DNA from: Chitinophaga sp. Cy-1792
GTDB taxonomy: Bacteria > Bacteroidota > Bacteroidia > Chitinophagales > Chitinophagaceae
Assembly: GCF_011752935.1 (NCBI RefSeq)
Contig: NZ_VWWO01000001.1
Coordinates: 3,224,001-3,288,000 of the forward strand
Direction of reading: 5' to 3'
DNA: 64,000 nucleotides
A model generated the notes under the pieces. The model made no database searches. It was given only the letters and a program-made list of their open reading frames with translations, and was not told the DNA's origin. A program made the position numbers and the translations under genes. Every line of letters starts with the position of its first letter. Position 1 is the stretch's first letter. Positions 42,180 through 51,002 of the stretch are shown in pieces.

Positions 42180-43841
42180 ATGAGAAGAAATATAATACTC
42201 GGATGGGTTGCAGGCTGCATGGTGTGCCTGGCATCCTGCACTAAAAGTATACTGGACAAAAGGCCGAAGGACAAGATAAATGAGCTGATTGTATGGAGTG
42301 ATATGGGTTTGGTGGGAAACTATGTAAATTATTTTTACTCGACACTACAGAGTGGGTACAGCAGAACTTACCTGTTGTCTGCCGCTACAGATGACGGTAT
42401 GAACGGCCTGGCCAATGATTATACCATCAGGCCACTTACACTGGATGCCAGCTGGAATGCGACCAGTTCTCCCTTTAACGAATACTATACCTCTCTATAC
42501 CAGCAGGTGCGTAAGGCAAATGATTTCCTGGGGCATATAGATGACGTCGCAGGAGATTCGCTGTTAAGAAAGCAATATAAGGCAGAAGTACGGTTCTTCA
42601 GGGCTTACTACTACACAGAGTTGCTGAACTACTTTGGCGATGACCCGATCAAAGCTGCTGGTGCAGCTGCACCTTCCGGTTTGGTAGATGGTTATGAAGA
42701 TGCACCGGGTGTTGTGATAGTAGAGAAGGCGCAGGTATATGGAAAGGACAGTCTGAATATACCACGTAGCACACGCAGGCAGACGGTGGACTATATCATT
42801 GGCGAACTGGATGCAGTGACTTCAGTACTTGGCGCTTTGCCTGCCAGCCAGACCAGTCCTGCCGGCCGCCTCAATAAAGGAGTTGCTATGGCTCTGAAAT
42901 CACGGGTACTACTGTACGCAGGTCGTTTCCAGGAGGCGGCAGCTGCCGCAAAAGCGGTCATGGACCTCGGAAAATATAGCCTGTATCCGGATTATAAAAC
43001 GCTTTTTACCGTAAAGAATAACCAGGAATGTATTCTTTCTGTGCAGCATAATAATATTGCCAAAGAAAGGGCGCATAGCTACGACAAGAATATGGCCATT
43101 GGTTCTATGAGTGGTTTATCTAATAGTAATCCCACCCAGAACCTGGTAGATGATTATGAAATGACCGATGGTAAGTTACCTGCTGTATCCGCATTATATA
43201 ATGCTGAAACTCCTTTCGCCAACAGGGATGCACGCTTTTATGCCTCGGTAGCTTATGATGGATCTATCTACAGGGGAACAGAATTACGTACTTATGTAAA
43301 TGGATTCGATCAGGTTAATTCCGGTTCTTTCAAGTCACAAACTACTTACCTGGTAAGAAAGGCAATTAACGAGACATTCAATTTCCTGGGCGATGCTACC
43401 TATGGCAGTGATCAGAACTGGCAATACCTCCGTTATGCAGAAATACTGCTGAATTATGCAGAGGCGCAGAATGAGGCCACTGGACCGGATGCTACCGTAT
43501 ATGATGCCGTGAATGCTGTCCGTAGACGTGCGAAACAACCTGATCTCCCTTCCGGATTGTCGCAGGATGAAATGCGTCAGCGTATCCGTCATGAGAGAAG
43601 AATAGAGTTTGTTTTTGAAGACCAGCGGTTCTGGGACCTGCGTCGCTGGCATATCGCAGATCAGGCAAAATATAAAAATATCTATGGGGCAAATATTACA
43701 CTTGCTGGAAATACCAAAGTATATGGTGCACCGGTATTACTGGAAACCCGCTTCTTTGATCTGAAACATTATTGCTTCCCGATTCCGTATACAGAATTGA
43801 TGTCCAATTCCAACATGGTTCAAAATACCAACTGGAAATAA
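42180..43841 (+). CDS. RagB/SusD family nutrient-binding lipoprotein
   Basis: A 553-residue outer-membrane lipoprotein that forms the lid of the SusC barrel. The signal peptide ends CLASC; the SusD-like N-terminal region shows EVRFFRAYYYTELLNYFGD and the C-terminal RagB/SusD domain ends with ELMSNSNMVQNTNWK. It has the TPR-like helix pattern of the family. It sits between SusC and the S9 peptidase genes with spacings of 24 and 12 bases, so all three should be one transcript. Confidence 0.94.
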   Translation: MRRNIILGWVAGCMVCLASCTKSILDKRPKDKINELIVWSDMGLVGNYVNYFYSTLQSGYSRTYLLSAATDDGMNGLANDYTIRPLTLDASWNATSSPFNEYYTSLYQQVRKANDFLGHIDDVAGDSLLRKQYKAEVRFFRAYYYTELLNYFGDDPIKAAGAAAPSGLVDGYEDAPGVVIVEKAQVYGKDSLNIPRSTRRQTVDYIIGELDAVTSVLGALPASQTSPAGRLNKGVAMALKSRVLLYAGRFQEAAAAAKAVMDLGKYSLYPDYKTLFTVKNNQECILSVQHNNIAKERAHSYDKNMAIGSMSGLSNSNPTQNLVDDYEMTDGKLPAVSALYNAETPFANRDARFYASVAYDGSIYRGTELRTYVNGFDQVNSGSFKSQTTYLVRKAINETFNFLGDATYGSDQNWQYLRYAEILLNYAEAQNEATGPDATVYDAVNAVRRRAKQPDLPSGLSQDEMRQRIRHERRIEFVFEDQRFWDLRRWHIADQAKYKNIYGANITLAGNTKVYGAPVLLETRFFDLKHYCFPIPYTELMSNSNMVQNTNWK

Positions 43842-43853
43842 AAGCATTCCTGA

Positions 43854-45944
43854 ATGAGACATTCATTAATAAAACATGTACTGCTGGCGGCTGGTTTGCT
43901 GACCGCCGGCAGTACATATGCCCAGCAGAAAGGTAAAAATTACGTACGCCCGTTACCGATAGTGCAGCAATGGACAGATAATAACCATTTTATGCTGATC
44001 AGGTTCAATGAGCAGCAAAAGACTTACTACGTGAAAGTGGATGCCGCCACTGGTAAGGAATTGATCGATTCTTCCTATAAAGGAAGAAGAAGTCTGCCTG
44101 ATAAGAAGCTCGTCGTTCTGAATAATGATATCTATCTGCAACAAGGCAAAAAACAACAACAGCTCACCCATGATACGCTGACGGAAGCTACGCCGGTATT
44201 TTCGCCGGATAGCAACTATATTGCTTTCACACGGGCGAATGATTTATATACCCTGGAGCTGGCCACTGGTAAAGAAAGCAGGCTTACCTTCGATGGTACT
44301 GCTTCGCTGATGAACGGTATGGCTTCCTGGGTGTATATGGAAGAAATTTTAGGCAGGCAGAACGAAGGACAGGCATTCTGGTGGAGCCCGGACAGTAAGT
44401 CTATCGCCTACTTCCAGACAGACGACAGCAAAGTACCTGAATATACAATCACTGATGTGGGGGACGGGTTTCACGGGTATGTGGAGCATCAGCGTTATCC
44501 GCAGCCGGGGGATGTTAATCCTGCTGTGAAAATAGGTGTTGTTGCTATCAATGGTGGCCATACCCAATGGGTTGATTTTGATAAGAATACAGACCAGTAT
44601 TTTGGTACGCCGCTCTGGAGCCCGGATAGCAAGTCGTTGCTGGTACAGTGGCTCAACAGGGGCCAGGATCATTATCAGCTCTATGCGGTGAAAGCTGCTA
44701 CCGGTAGCAAGGAACTGTTGTATGAAGAAAGGCAGTCTACCTGGATCAACCTGGATGATGAAGAGCGCCTGCAATTTGTAAACGGTGGCCGGCAGTTTAT
44801 TATGGCTTCCGATAAATCCGGATTCAGGCATTTGTATTTGCATAATGCGGATGGATCCTTGAAGAATGTGATCACCAGTGGTAATTTCGTCGTAAAAACA
44901 ATTAATTACATCGATGAAAAAAATAAAGTAATTTATTTTACCTGCAATAAAGATGGACTGAACCGAAAAGACTTGTATCGCGTGGATTTCAGCGGGCAGC
45001 ACCTGAAGCGGCTGACATTCGGACCGTACACACATGATGTGAAATTTTCTCCGGACCATCAGTATTTTACTACACAATACAGTAATTCAAGTACACCGGA
45101 CAGGCTCGCACTGGTAAGTAATACCGGTAAAATTATCTGTCAGCTGGGAGATAGTAAAGGTCCTGATTTTGATAGTGCGATTGCCAGTAAGCAGCGTACG
45201 ATTTATGTGAAGAGTGAAGATGGGAAGTTTGACCTGCCGGTACATCTGTTTTTCCCTGCCGACTATAAGCCAGGAAAGAAATACCCGTTGATGATCGCTA
45301 TTTATGGTGGGCCGGCGTCTTCCAATGTCCAGGATCGGTTTGTAAATCCAAAATTTTTGTCTGAGGATGGAATGATACACGCGAGCTTTGATCACCGTGG
45401 AAGTGAAGAATTTGGCAAGGTGGGGCAGAACTACATGCACCGGGATCTGGCAGGATGGGCGCTGAAAGACTGGATCCAATGCCTGAAATGGCTGATAGCA
45501 AATGAAGCGGTAGATCCGGATAAGGTTTGTATCACCGGTTATAGCTTTGGTGGTTATATGACTTGTTATGCAATGACCAATGGCGCAGATTACTTTAAGT
45601 ATGGCATTGCTGGCGGAAGCGTGACCGACTGGCGTATGTACGACAGTCATTATACCGAACGGTATATGGATACACCGGCGGAAAATCCGGAAGGGTATGA
45701 GAAAACGTCTGTACTAACGCATACGGATAAACTAAAAGGAAAGCTGCTGCTGATGCATGGTGTGAAAGACGATAATGTGCATGTAAATAATACGTTGTCG
45801 CTGGTAAATAAGCTGGAAAATGAGGAGAATGCCAATTACGAAATGATGTTATTTCCAGGCAACAGGCATGGTGTAATTACAGAAAAAATTAATCAATATA
45901 ATAAGGTGATGAAGCAATTTATCGCAAAATATTTGCAGCAGTAA
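43854..45944 (+). CDS. S9 family peptidase, dipeptidyl peptidase IV-like
   Basis: A 696-residue exported serine peptidase that removes N-terminal dipeptides, typically X-Pro. The signal peptide ends GSTYAQQ. The beta-propeller domain (about 50-460) has repeated SPDSxxIAF motifs; the alpha/beta-hydrolase domain carries the nucleophile Ser564 in TGYSFGGYM, Asp in GVKDDNVHVNN and His in NRHGVI. The substrate-binding Glu pair region reads YMEEILGRQ. It is the last gene of the SusC/SusD operon and is terminated downstream. The pairing suggests a peptide-use locus, in which the enzyme trims imported oligopeptides. Confidence 0.93.
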   Translation: MRHSLIKHVLLAAGLLTAGSTYAQQKGKNYVRPLPIVQQWTDNNHFMLIRFNEQQKTYYVKVDAATGKELIDSSYKGRRSLPDKKLVVLNNDIYLQQGKKQQQLTHDTLTEATPVFSPDSNYIAFTRANDLYTLELATGKESRLTFDGTASLMNGMASWVYMEEILGRQNEGQAFWWSPDSKSIAYFQTDDSKVPEYTITDVGDGFHGYVEHQRYPQPGDVNPAVKIGVVAINGGHTQWVDFDKNTDQYFGTPLWSPDSKSLLVQWLNRGQDHYQLYAVKAATGSKELLYEERQSTWINLDDEERLQFVNGGRQFIMASDKSGFRHLYLHNADGSLKNVITSGNFVVKTINYIDEKNKVIYFTCNKDGLNRKDLYRVDFSGQHLKRLTFGPYTHDVKFSPDHQYFTTQYSNSSTPDRLALVSNTGKIICQLGDSKGPDFDSAIASKQRTIYVKSEDGKFDLPVHLFFPADYKPGKKYPLMIAIYGGPASSNVQDRFVNPKFLSEDGMIHASFDHRGSEEFGKVGQNYMHRDLAGWALKDWIQCLKWLIANEAVDPDKVCITGYSFGGYMTCYAMTNGADYFKYGIAGGSVTDWRMYDSHYTERYMDTPAENPEGYEKTSVLTHTDKLKGKLLLMHGVKDDNVHVNNTLSLVNKLENEENANYEMMLFPGNRHGVITEKINQYNKVMKQFIAKYLQQ

Positions 45945-45952
45945 ACAATGCA

Positions 45953-45981
45953 CCAACCAACCACCAACCAACCAACCAACC
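45953..45981 (+). repeat. CCAA tetranucleotide repeat
   Basis: Seven CCAA-like units with one interruption (CCA CCAA) directly after the peptidase stop and before its terminator. The short units could change in number by slippage; they are outside any gene. Confidence 0.85.
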
Positions 45982-45990
45982 ATTAAAAAG

Positions 45991-46020
45991 AAGAGGCCTC
46001 TGCATTTGCAGAGGCCTCTT
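45991..46020. terminator. Bidirectional terminator
   Basis: A 14-bp perfect stem (AAGAGGCCTCTGCA / TGCAGAGGCCTCTT) with a 2-base loop, flanked by A and T tracts, between the convergent peptidase and EF-hand genes. Confidence 0.92.
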
Positions 46021-46039
46021 TCGTTATTATTGAGGGAGA

Positions 46040-46366
46040 TTATTTGGTGCCACCATCTTTATGAGGATGTGGCTGACTTTTTCTGAATGCTTTCAGCTCA
46101 TCTTTGTCGATGAATCCATCTTTATTGGTATCGATTGTAGCGAAGTTTTCGTTCAGTTTTTCCAGTCTTTTATCGTCTTTGCTTGCAGCTTCTACTTCAG
46201 CTTTGCTGAGTTTGCCATCACCATCTTTATCAATTTTCTTAAAGAAGCCTTCTCTGTCACCTGGCTGATGTTGCTGTGGTTCCTGTTGTTGTGGTTGTTG
46301 TGCGTTTGTTTTGGCAGTAACCATTGTCATCATCAATATCCCTGCTGCGAAGAAATGTTTCATCAT
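46040..46366 (-). CDS. EF-hand calcium-binding protein, exported
   Basis: A 108-residue protein (109 codons with stop) with a signal peptide MMKHFFAAGILMMTMVTAKTNA, a Gln-rich linker (QQPQQQEPQQHQ) and two EF-hand loops: DKDGDGKLSKAE and DTNKDGFIDKDE, both with all Ca2+ ligand positions filled. The C-terminus is Lys/His rich. The frame is open further upstream without signal-peptide character, so the Met-Met pair marks the start. It probably acts in the periplasm as a Ca2+ binder. It is monocistronic. Confidence 0.88.
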   Translation of the reverse strand: MMKHFFAAGILMMTMVTAKTNAQQPQQQEPQQHQPGDREGFFKKIDKDGDGKLSKAEVEAASKDDKRLEKLNENFATIDTNKDGFIDKDELKAFRKSQPHPHKDGGTK

Positions 46367-46707
46367 AATTGTCAATTTAAAATGATTTAATAATTCCTGT
46401 TTACGGGATATATAGATGCAGATAAGGTGCCAACGTTTAATGGTCAGCGTTAGTGCCTGTGTAGGCATTCTACTTTAACAAATTATTTAAAAATATGTAA
46501 ATCATCTACTTATATATAAAATTATAAATATAAATTATATGTAAATGCAGGTAATATTAACGCTAAATAACACTAGTTTGCAATAGTTAACATTCGGGTA
46601 GTGTACCTGTTCCTGCTGATTTGATAATAAGTTGTAATTTTCGTGTTGAAATACCGGAGATTGGGTGGATGTTATATCCGGTATAATAGCTGAATAAAGA
46701 GAAGCGC
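46367..46707. other. Intergenic region, divergent EF-hand and MBL genes
   Basis: AT-rich sequence with no gene. A weak plus-strand TAATTTTC near 46635 is the best -7-like element for the MBL-fold gene. Confidence 0.35.
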
Positions 46708-47448
46708 ATGAAAATAATACCCTTAGATCAAGGCATTTACAGTGTAGACAAGCAGAAGGTATTTACATTATATGAGACAGGGAACGAGGCGCAGGCGCAG
46801 CAAATCAGGTATGCTGTCCGTCCTTTCCTGGTAGTGCATAACCAGGAGCTGATTTTACTGGATACGGGGCTGGGAGCCGAATCGGCAGCGGGTCATGATC
46901 TCCTTTCTTTGCTGGCGCAGCAGGGCGTTCCCCCTTCACAGATAACTAAAATACTATTATCTCATCTGCATAAAGACCATTTAAACGGCGTAGGCTGGTT
47001 AGATAACGGTCACCTATATACGCATTTCCCGAATGCTGCGATATACCTGCAGCAGCGGGAGCTGGAATATGCGCTGACACAGCAACAGAGCTATGCCTAC
47101 AACAGGGCCATGCTGGAGCAGGTATCTGCCTTACCTGGCCTGGTATTGATGAATGATGATGAAGGCTCCATCTTACCTGGAATAACCTTTAAAGTGGTTG
47201 GCGGGCATAGTCCGTTTCACCAGGTGTTCTGGTTAACTGCTGCTACTGACATTTATTTTTATGGGGCAGATGATTTACCGCAGGCCAATTACCTGCACCC
47301 GCATGTTGCCTATAAAAGCGATTATGACGGGAAAAAGGCCATGGAACTGCGTACAGTATGGGAGAAAGAAGGGAAAGAGCAGCATTGGCAATGTTTGCTT
47401 TATCATGACATGTACGCACCTATATTGCAATTGAAGGAAGGTAATTAG
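46708..47448 (+). CDS. MBL-fold metallo-hydrolase
   Basis: A 246-residue cytoplasmic metallo-beta-lactamase-fold enzyme. The metal motif HxHxDH is complete in LLSHLHKDHLNGVGW; further His ligands are GGHSPFHQVF and the late HDM segment. The group includes lactonases and many hydrolases of unknown substrate; the YGADDLPQANYLHPHVAYKSDYD stretch is typical of a Bacteroidota subgroup. It precedes the threonine-aldolase-like gene by 44 bases on the same strand, so they may be cotranscribed. Confidence 0.9.
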   Translation: MKIIPLDQGIYSVDKQKVFTLYETGNEAQAQQIRYAVRPFLVVHNQELILLDTGLGAESAAGHDLLSLLAQQGVPPSQITKILLSHLHKDHLNGVGWLDNGHLYTHFPNAAIYLQQRELEYALTQQQSYAYNRAMLEQVSALPGLVLMNDDEGSILPGITFKVVGGHSPFHQVFWLTAATDIYFYGADDLPQANYLHPHVAYKSDYDGKKAMELRTVWEKEGKEQHWQCLLYHDMYAPILQLKEGN

Positions 47449-47492
47449 AAATTAATAATTTATACCGTCGGTACGGCTTATAAAACAGTGCT

Positions 47493-48521
47493 ATGTATAG
47501 TTTTAGAAATGATTATTCGGAGGGGGCACATCCCAATATCCTGCAGCGATTGGTGGAAACGAACCTGGTACAGCAATCAGGATATGGAGAAGATGAATAT
47601 TCTGTGGCAGCAAAGGAAATGCTGAAGCAGAAACTCGGGAATCCTGCAGCGGCTGTATTCTTTATATCAGGTGGTACGCAATCCAATCTGATCGTGATTT
47701 CATCCCTGTTAAAAGTACATGAAGCAGTGATCAGTGCGAAAACAGGGCATATCTTTTCCCATGAAACCGGCGCCATTGAGGCTACCGGGCATCGGGTAAT
47801 TACCGTCGATACCAAAGAAGGTAAGTTGCAGGCGGCTGATCTGAAAGATGTTTTGGCTGCGTACAGTATGCGTCCGCATGTGGTGAAGCCACGTATGGTC
47901 TATATTTCCAATTCCACCGAAATAGGAACGATCTACAGCAAGGCTGAACTGACGGAACTCCGTGATTTTTGTCTGGCCAACAACCTGTTGTTATACATGG
48001 ATGGGGCCAGAATGGGGCATGCGCTTACGGCCGACAGCAATGACCTGACGCTTACGGATATCGGGCAGCTGACAGATGTATGTTACATTGGAGGCACGAA
48101 AAACGGCGCCCTGATAGGCGAGGCAGTTGTATTCAATAATCCGCAGCTGGGAGCCGACTTTGATTATGTGCTGAAACAAAAAGGCGCATTGCTGGCTAAA
48201 GGCAGGTTGCTGGGCATTCAGTTCCTGGAGCTGTTTAAAGATGATCTTTACTTTACACTGGCGAGGAAAGCGAATATGCTGGCCATGAAAATAGCAAAGG
48301 CCGTGCAGGAGCAGGGATATACTTTCCTGACACCCGCCACCAGCAACCAGTTATTTCCTATCCTTCCAAAAACGCTGATCAGCGAACTGAGTAAGGAATA
48401 CCAGTTTTACGAATGGGAGGCGATAGATGCGGAACATTCCGCTGTGAGGATTATTACTTCCTGGGCAACCGAAGAATCCGTGGTGGATGCATTTATTGCC
48501 GCCATCAGGCAACATAAATAA
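47493..48521 (+). CDS. Threonine aldolase / beta-eliminating lyase family protein
   Basis: A 342-residue PLP enzyme of fold type I. The PLP Lys is in IGGTKNGALIGEA (about residue 208), the phosphate-binding GGTQSN near residue 60 and DGARMGHAL near residue 170 are conserved. Members cleave threonine or allo-threonine to glycine and acetaldehyde or act on related beta-hydroxy amino acids. Full length and without obvious defects. A terminator follows 23 bases after the stop. Confidence 0.92.
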   Translation: MYSFRNDYSEGAHPNILQRLVETNLVQQSGYGEDEYSVAAKEMLKQKLGNPAAAVFFISGGTQSNLIVISSLLKVHEAVISAKTGHIFSHETGAIEATGHRVITVDTKEGKLQAADLKDVLAAYSMRPHVVKPRMVYISNSTEIGTIYSKAELTELRDFCLANNLLLYMDGARMGHALTADSNDLTLTDIGQLTDVCYIGGTKNGALIGEAVVFNNPQLGADFDYVLKQKGALLAKGRLLGIQFLELFKDDLYFTLARKANMLAMKIAKAVQEQGYTFLTPATSNQLFPILPKTLISELSKEYQFYEWEAIDAEHSAVRIITSWATEESVVDAFIAAIRQHK

Positions 48522-48544
48522 TGGCTGCATCGCAGTAAAGTAAA

Positions 48545-48577
48545 AGGAAACAGGTACCATCCTGTTTCCTTTTTTTA
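48545..48577 (+). terminator. Terminator after the threonine-aldolase-like gene
   Basis: AGGAAACAGG pairs with CCTGTTTCCT around loop TACCAT, followed by seven T. It isolates the DUF4132 cassette from upstream transcription. Confidence 0.92.
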
Positions 48578-48605
48578 TTTTATATTAGTTGGAAATCCTG
48601 TACCT

Positions 48606-48986
48606 GTGGAAATCCATTATTTTAATACGTCCGTTGCTGTAGCCGGTAAAGAGTCCCTGAAGCTCGAATGGAAGCTGCCCGTCATTACCGTACGGGAACT
48701 GATATACGAAAAGGTATTGCACGAAATCAACTGGATGAATGAACACCGGAAACTGTTGCCCACCGGGCTTGTTTATCCTACTGATGTTGATCAATGGCTG
48801 AATAAAACCGTAAAAGGTGTTTTTGCTCCCTTGCAATTCCATGAACATTTTCACCTTGTTATGCAGCGATATTGGGACCATAGCTTTACGGTGGCGGTAA
48901 ACCAGGTGCAATACGCCCTGGATGAACCTATTCCGGCCACGGAGAACCTGACTGTACTATTTACCAAACTGATTAAATTCTTCTAA
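48606..48986 (+). CDS. Unknown 126-aa protein, first gene of the DUF4132 cassette
   Basis: A soluble 126-residue protein without signal peptide or membrane helix. It starts with GTG, an unusual choice here; no ATG start is available before codon 43. The sequence has a strand-rich first part (ESLKLEWKLPVITVRELIYEKV) and Trp/His-rich middle (HEHFHLVMQRYWDHSFTVAV). I do not recognise a family. Its stop is nine bases before the first DUF4132 gene. A 9-base direct repeat (TGGAAATCC at 48590 and 48607) surrounds the start. Confidence 0.78.
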   Translation: MEIHYFNTSVAVAGKESLKLEWKLPVITVRELIYEKVLHEINWMNEHRKLLPTGLVYPTDVDQWLNKTVKGVFAPLQFHEHFHLVMQRYWDHSFTVAVNQVQYALDEPIPATENLTVLFTKLIKFF

Positions 48987-48995
48987 CCACTACCT

Positions 48996-50993
48996 ATGAG
49001 AACGATAGACGATTTCCCTTTGCCGGCCGGCGAAGACTGGGAAGACCTGTTTACCCTTTTTCTTTCTTTGGATAACCACAAAAAGCGCCCTGACAAAGAA
49101 TGGTACGCAAAAGTAAAAGTGGTACTGGATAAGATCGGGCATGAGCAATACCTGGATGTTACGGTGAACTGGCTGATTGCAAAATGCGAACAGCTGCAAC
49201 GTAATATCAAACGCCTGGATGAATTCCTGAAAAAGAGCTGGCGGTTCCGGTTACATGAAGATTTCCCGCTGACCCAAAGAATGGAGAAGGTGCTGGAAAA
49301 CCAGCGTCCTGCATGGGTAGACGTTGTTTTGGGAACTGAATATTACTATACGAAAGAGAACCCCTTGTACCTCCGTGACGGGTATTATTACTTTTATACG
49401 TTGGGTGGCCGCATCATACGTGGCACGCTTCATACCAATATGATCCTGGAAAATGAGGTGTTATATGATATGATGGATGTGCTGATGCGACTGGCGCCGG
49501 AAGTAACCATGGATATCCTGCATATATACAGGAACCGCGATGCAGCATTTGCAGTGCCGCGACTGATGATCGTCCGGGATGCTATCCGCCATAAAACCTA
49601 TCGCAGGGCGGTGGATACAGCCATTGCAAAATTTGGCGATAAAACCAACAAGACATCCGGCGCAGAGGCGATGAAAGAGCGCTTTATACCTGATATGGAC
49701 TTCAACAACCGTCACCAGCTGCTGGTGAAAGATGGCAGCTACGCCATGGGCATAGATCTGATGTTGGCAGGTCCGGAAATCGTGTTGCTGGAAAACGGCG
49801 TACCTGCCATAAAAGTGCCCGCTGCCGTGAAGAAAGAGCTGACCGAACGTTTTAAGGTTTTCCAGAAAAAGCATAAGGAAATCAGTGCCCATTATACCTT
49901 ACAAAAGAACAGACTGGAAGAAATTTACCGCCATAACCGGGAATGGCTATACGAAAATTGGGAACCCTATTATATCACGCATCCTTTTGTAGGCGCATTG
50001 GGCAAACAGCTGATCTGGGAATTTGTGAATGGGGACCAGTCGACTACAGCAATCTGTCGTAAAGGAACGTTTGTAAATAGCGTTGGTGAGGAAGTGAACT
50101 GGGTAGAGGAGCCCGATACGATTGTAAGGCTATGGCATCCTGCAAAGGCTACCGCAGCGGAAATTGCTGACTGGCGGAACTATTGCATACAACATAAGCT
50201 GAAACAGCCATTCAGGCAGGCTTTCCGGGAAGTATACCGGTTAAACGACAACCATAACAACTGGTCAGTGGATCATTTCGAAGGGCATGTAGTGAAACAA
50301 CGCCAGTATAATGCGTTGTGTAAAATGCGTGGCTGGTCTACGGGTGATTTCAGGCATGAACATACCAATATTAAATTGCCTGCCTATAAACTGACCGCCT
50401 ACCTGTGCATTGCGGATGTCTGGTATGATAGTTTGTCAAATGGAGACCACCTGCAGGTTACCGGAGGGGTGGATTTTGAAGGAAAAGGCTATAGCGGAAA
50501 TATGGAAGATATACCACCAGTGATATTATCAGAGGTATTGAGAGATGTGGATATGATTGTAAGTGTATCGTCGATAGGTAATGAAAATAAGCCAGTCACT
50601 GAGGTGATGGAAAAAGCACGTACTTACTATGAAGACTATACGAAAAGGAGTTTGTCGCCCATAGGTATTGTGAGAAGGGATATACTACAGCTGCTGCTCC
50701 CTCATATGGTCTACTCCGATCGCTTCCGTATCGATGATCAGTATGTGCATGTAACCGGAACGCTGGCAAACTATAATATACATATTGCCACAGGCCAGGC
50801 GACCAACGTTGCCACAGGCTTAGGTGTGCACATTGCCCCCAGTTTCAGCAGAAATGCCGGGCTATTCCTGCCGGATGAAGGAGATATTATGCTGACAGTC
50901 ATTCTCAGCAAAGCGAATTTCCTGGCAGAAGATGATCTGATTGCAGATGAACATCTCTTGCAAAGAATTAAATATACTTCCCATCGATCATAA
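48996..50993 (+). CDS. DUF4132 domain protein, copy 1
   Basis: A 665-residue cytoplasmic protein. The C-terminal 300 residues form a DUF4132 domain: TIVRLWHPAKATAAEIADW, KQPFRQAFREVYRL, HFEGHVVKQRQYNALCKMRG, ILSEVLRDVDMIVSVSSIG, LSPIGIVRRDILQLLLPHM and FLPDEGDIMLTVILSKANF are the usual blocks in order. The N-terminal half is helical and shared only with the next gene. DUF4132 proteins include MolR-like, WGR-linked proteins of unknown activity. It is the second gene of the cassette, nine bases from each neighbour. Confidence 0.87.
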   Translation: MRTIDDFPLPAGEDWEDLFTLFLSLDNHKKRPDKEWYAKVKVVLDKIGHEQYLDVTVNWLIAKCEQLQRNIKRLDEFLKKSWRFRLHEDFPLTQRMEKVLENQRPAWVDVVLGTEYYYTKENPLYLRDGYYYFYTLGGRIIRGTLHTNMILENEVLYDMMDVLMRLAPEVTMDILHIYRNRDAAFAVPRLMIVRDAIRHKTYRRAVDTAIAKFGDKTNKTSGAEAMKERFIPDMDFNNRHQLLVKDGSYAMGIDLMLAGPEIVLLENGVPAIKVPAAVKKELTERFKVFQKKHKEISAHYTLQKNRLEEIYRHNREWLYENWEPYYITHPFVGALGKQLIWEFVNGDQSTTAICRKGTFVNSVGEEVNWVEEPDTIVRLWHPAKATAAEIADWRNYCIQHKLKQPFRQAFREVYRLNDNHNNWSVDHFEGHVVKQRQYNALCKMRGWSTGDFRHEHTNIKLPAYKLTAYLCIADVWYDSLSNGDHLQVTGGVDFEGKGYSGNMEDIPPVILSEVLRDVDMIVSVSSIGNENKPVTEVMEKARTYYEDYTKRSLSPIGIVRRDILQLLLPHMVYSDRFRIDDQYVHVTGTLANYNIHIATGQATNVATGLGVHIAPSFSRNAGLFLPDEGDIMLTVILSKANFLAEDDLIADEHLLQRIKYTSHRS

Positions 50994-51002
50994 CAATTAC
51001 CT

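Noticed and set aside
44349..45077. 242-codon minus-strand open frame inside the peptidase gene
   Set aside because: The beta-propeller of the peptidase explains this sequence; the antisense protein has no motif.
45953..45981. Possible CRISPR or iteron array
   Set aside because: The units are four bases without spacers, so it is a simple microsatellite.
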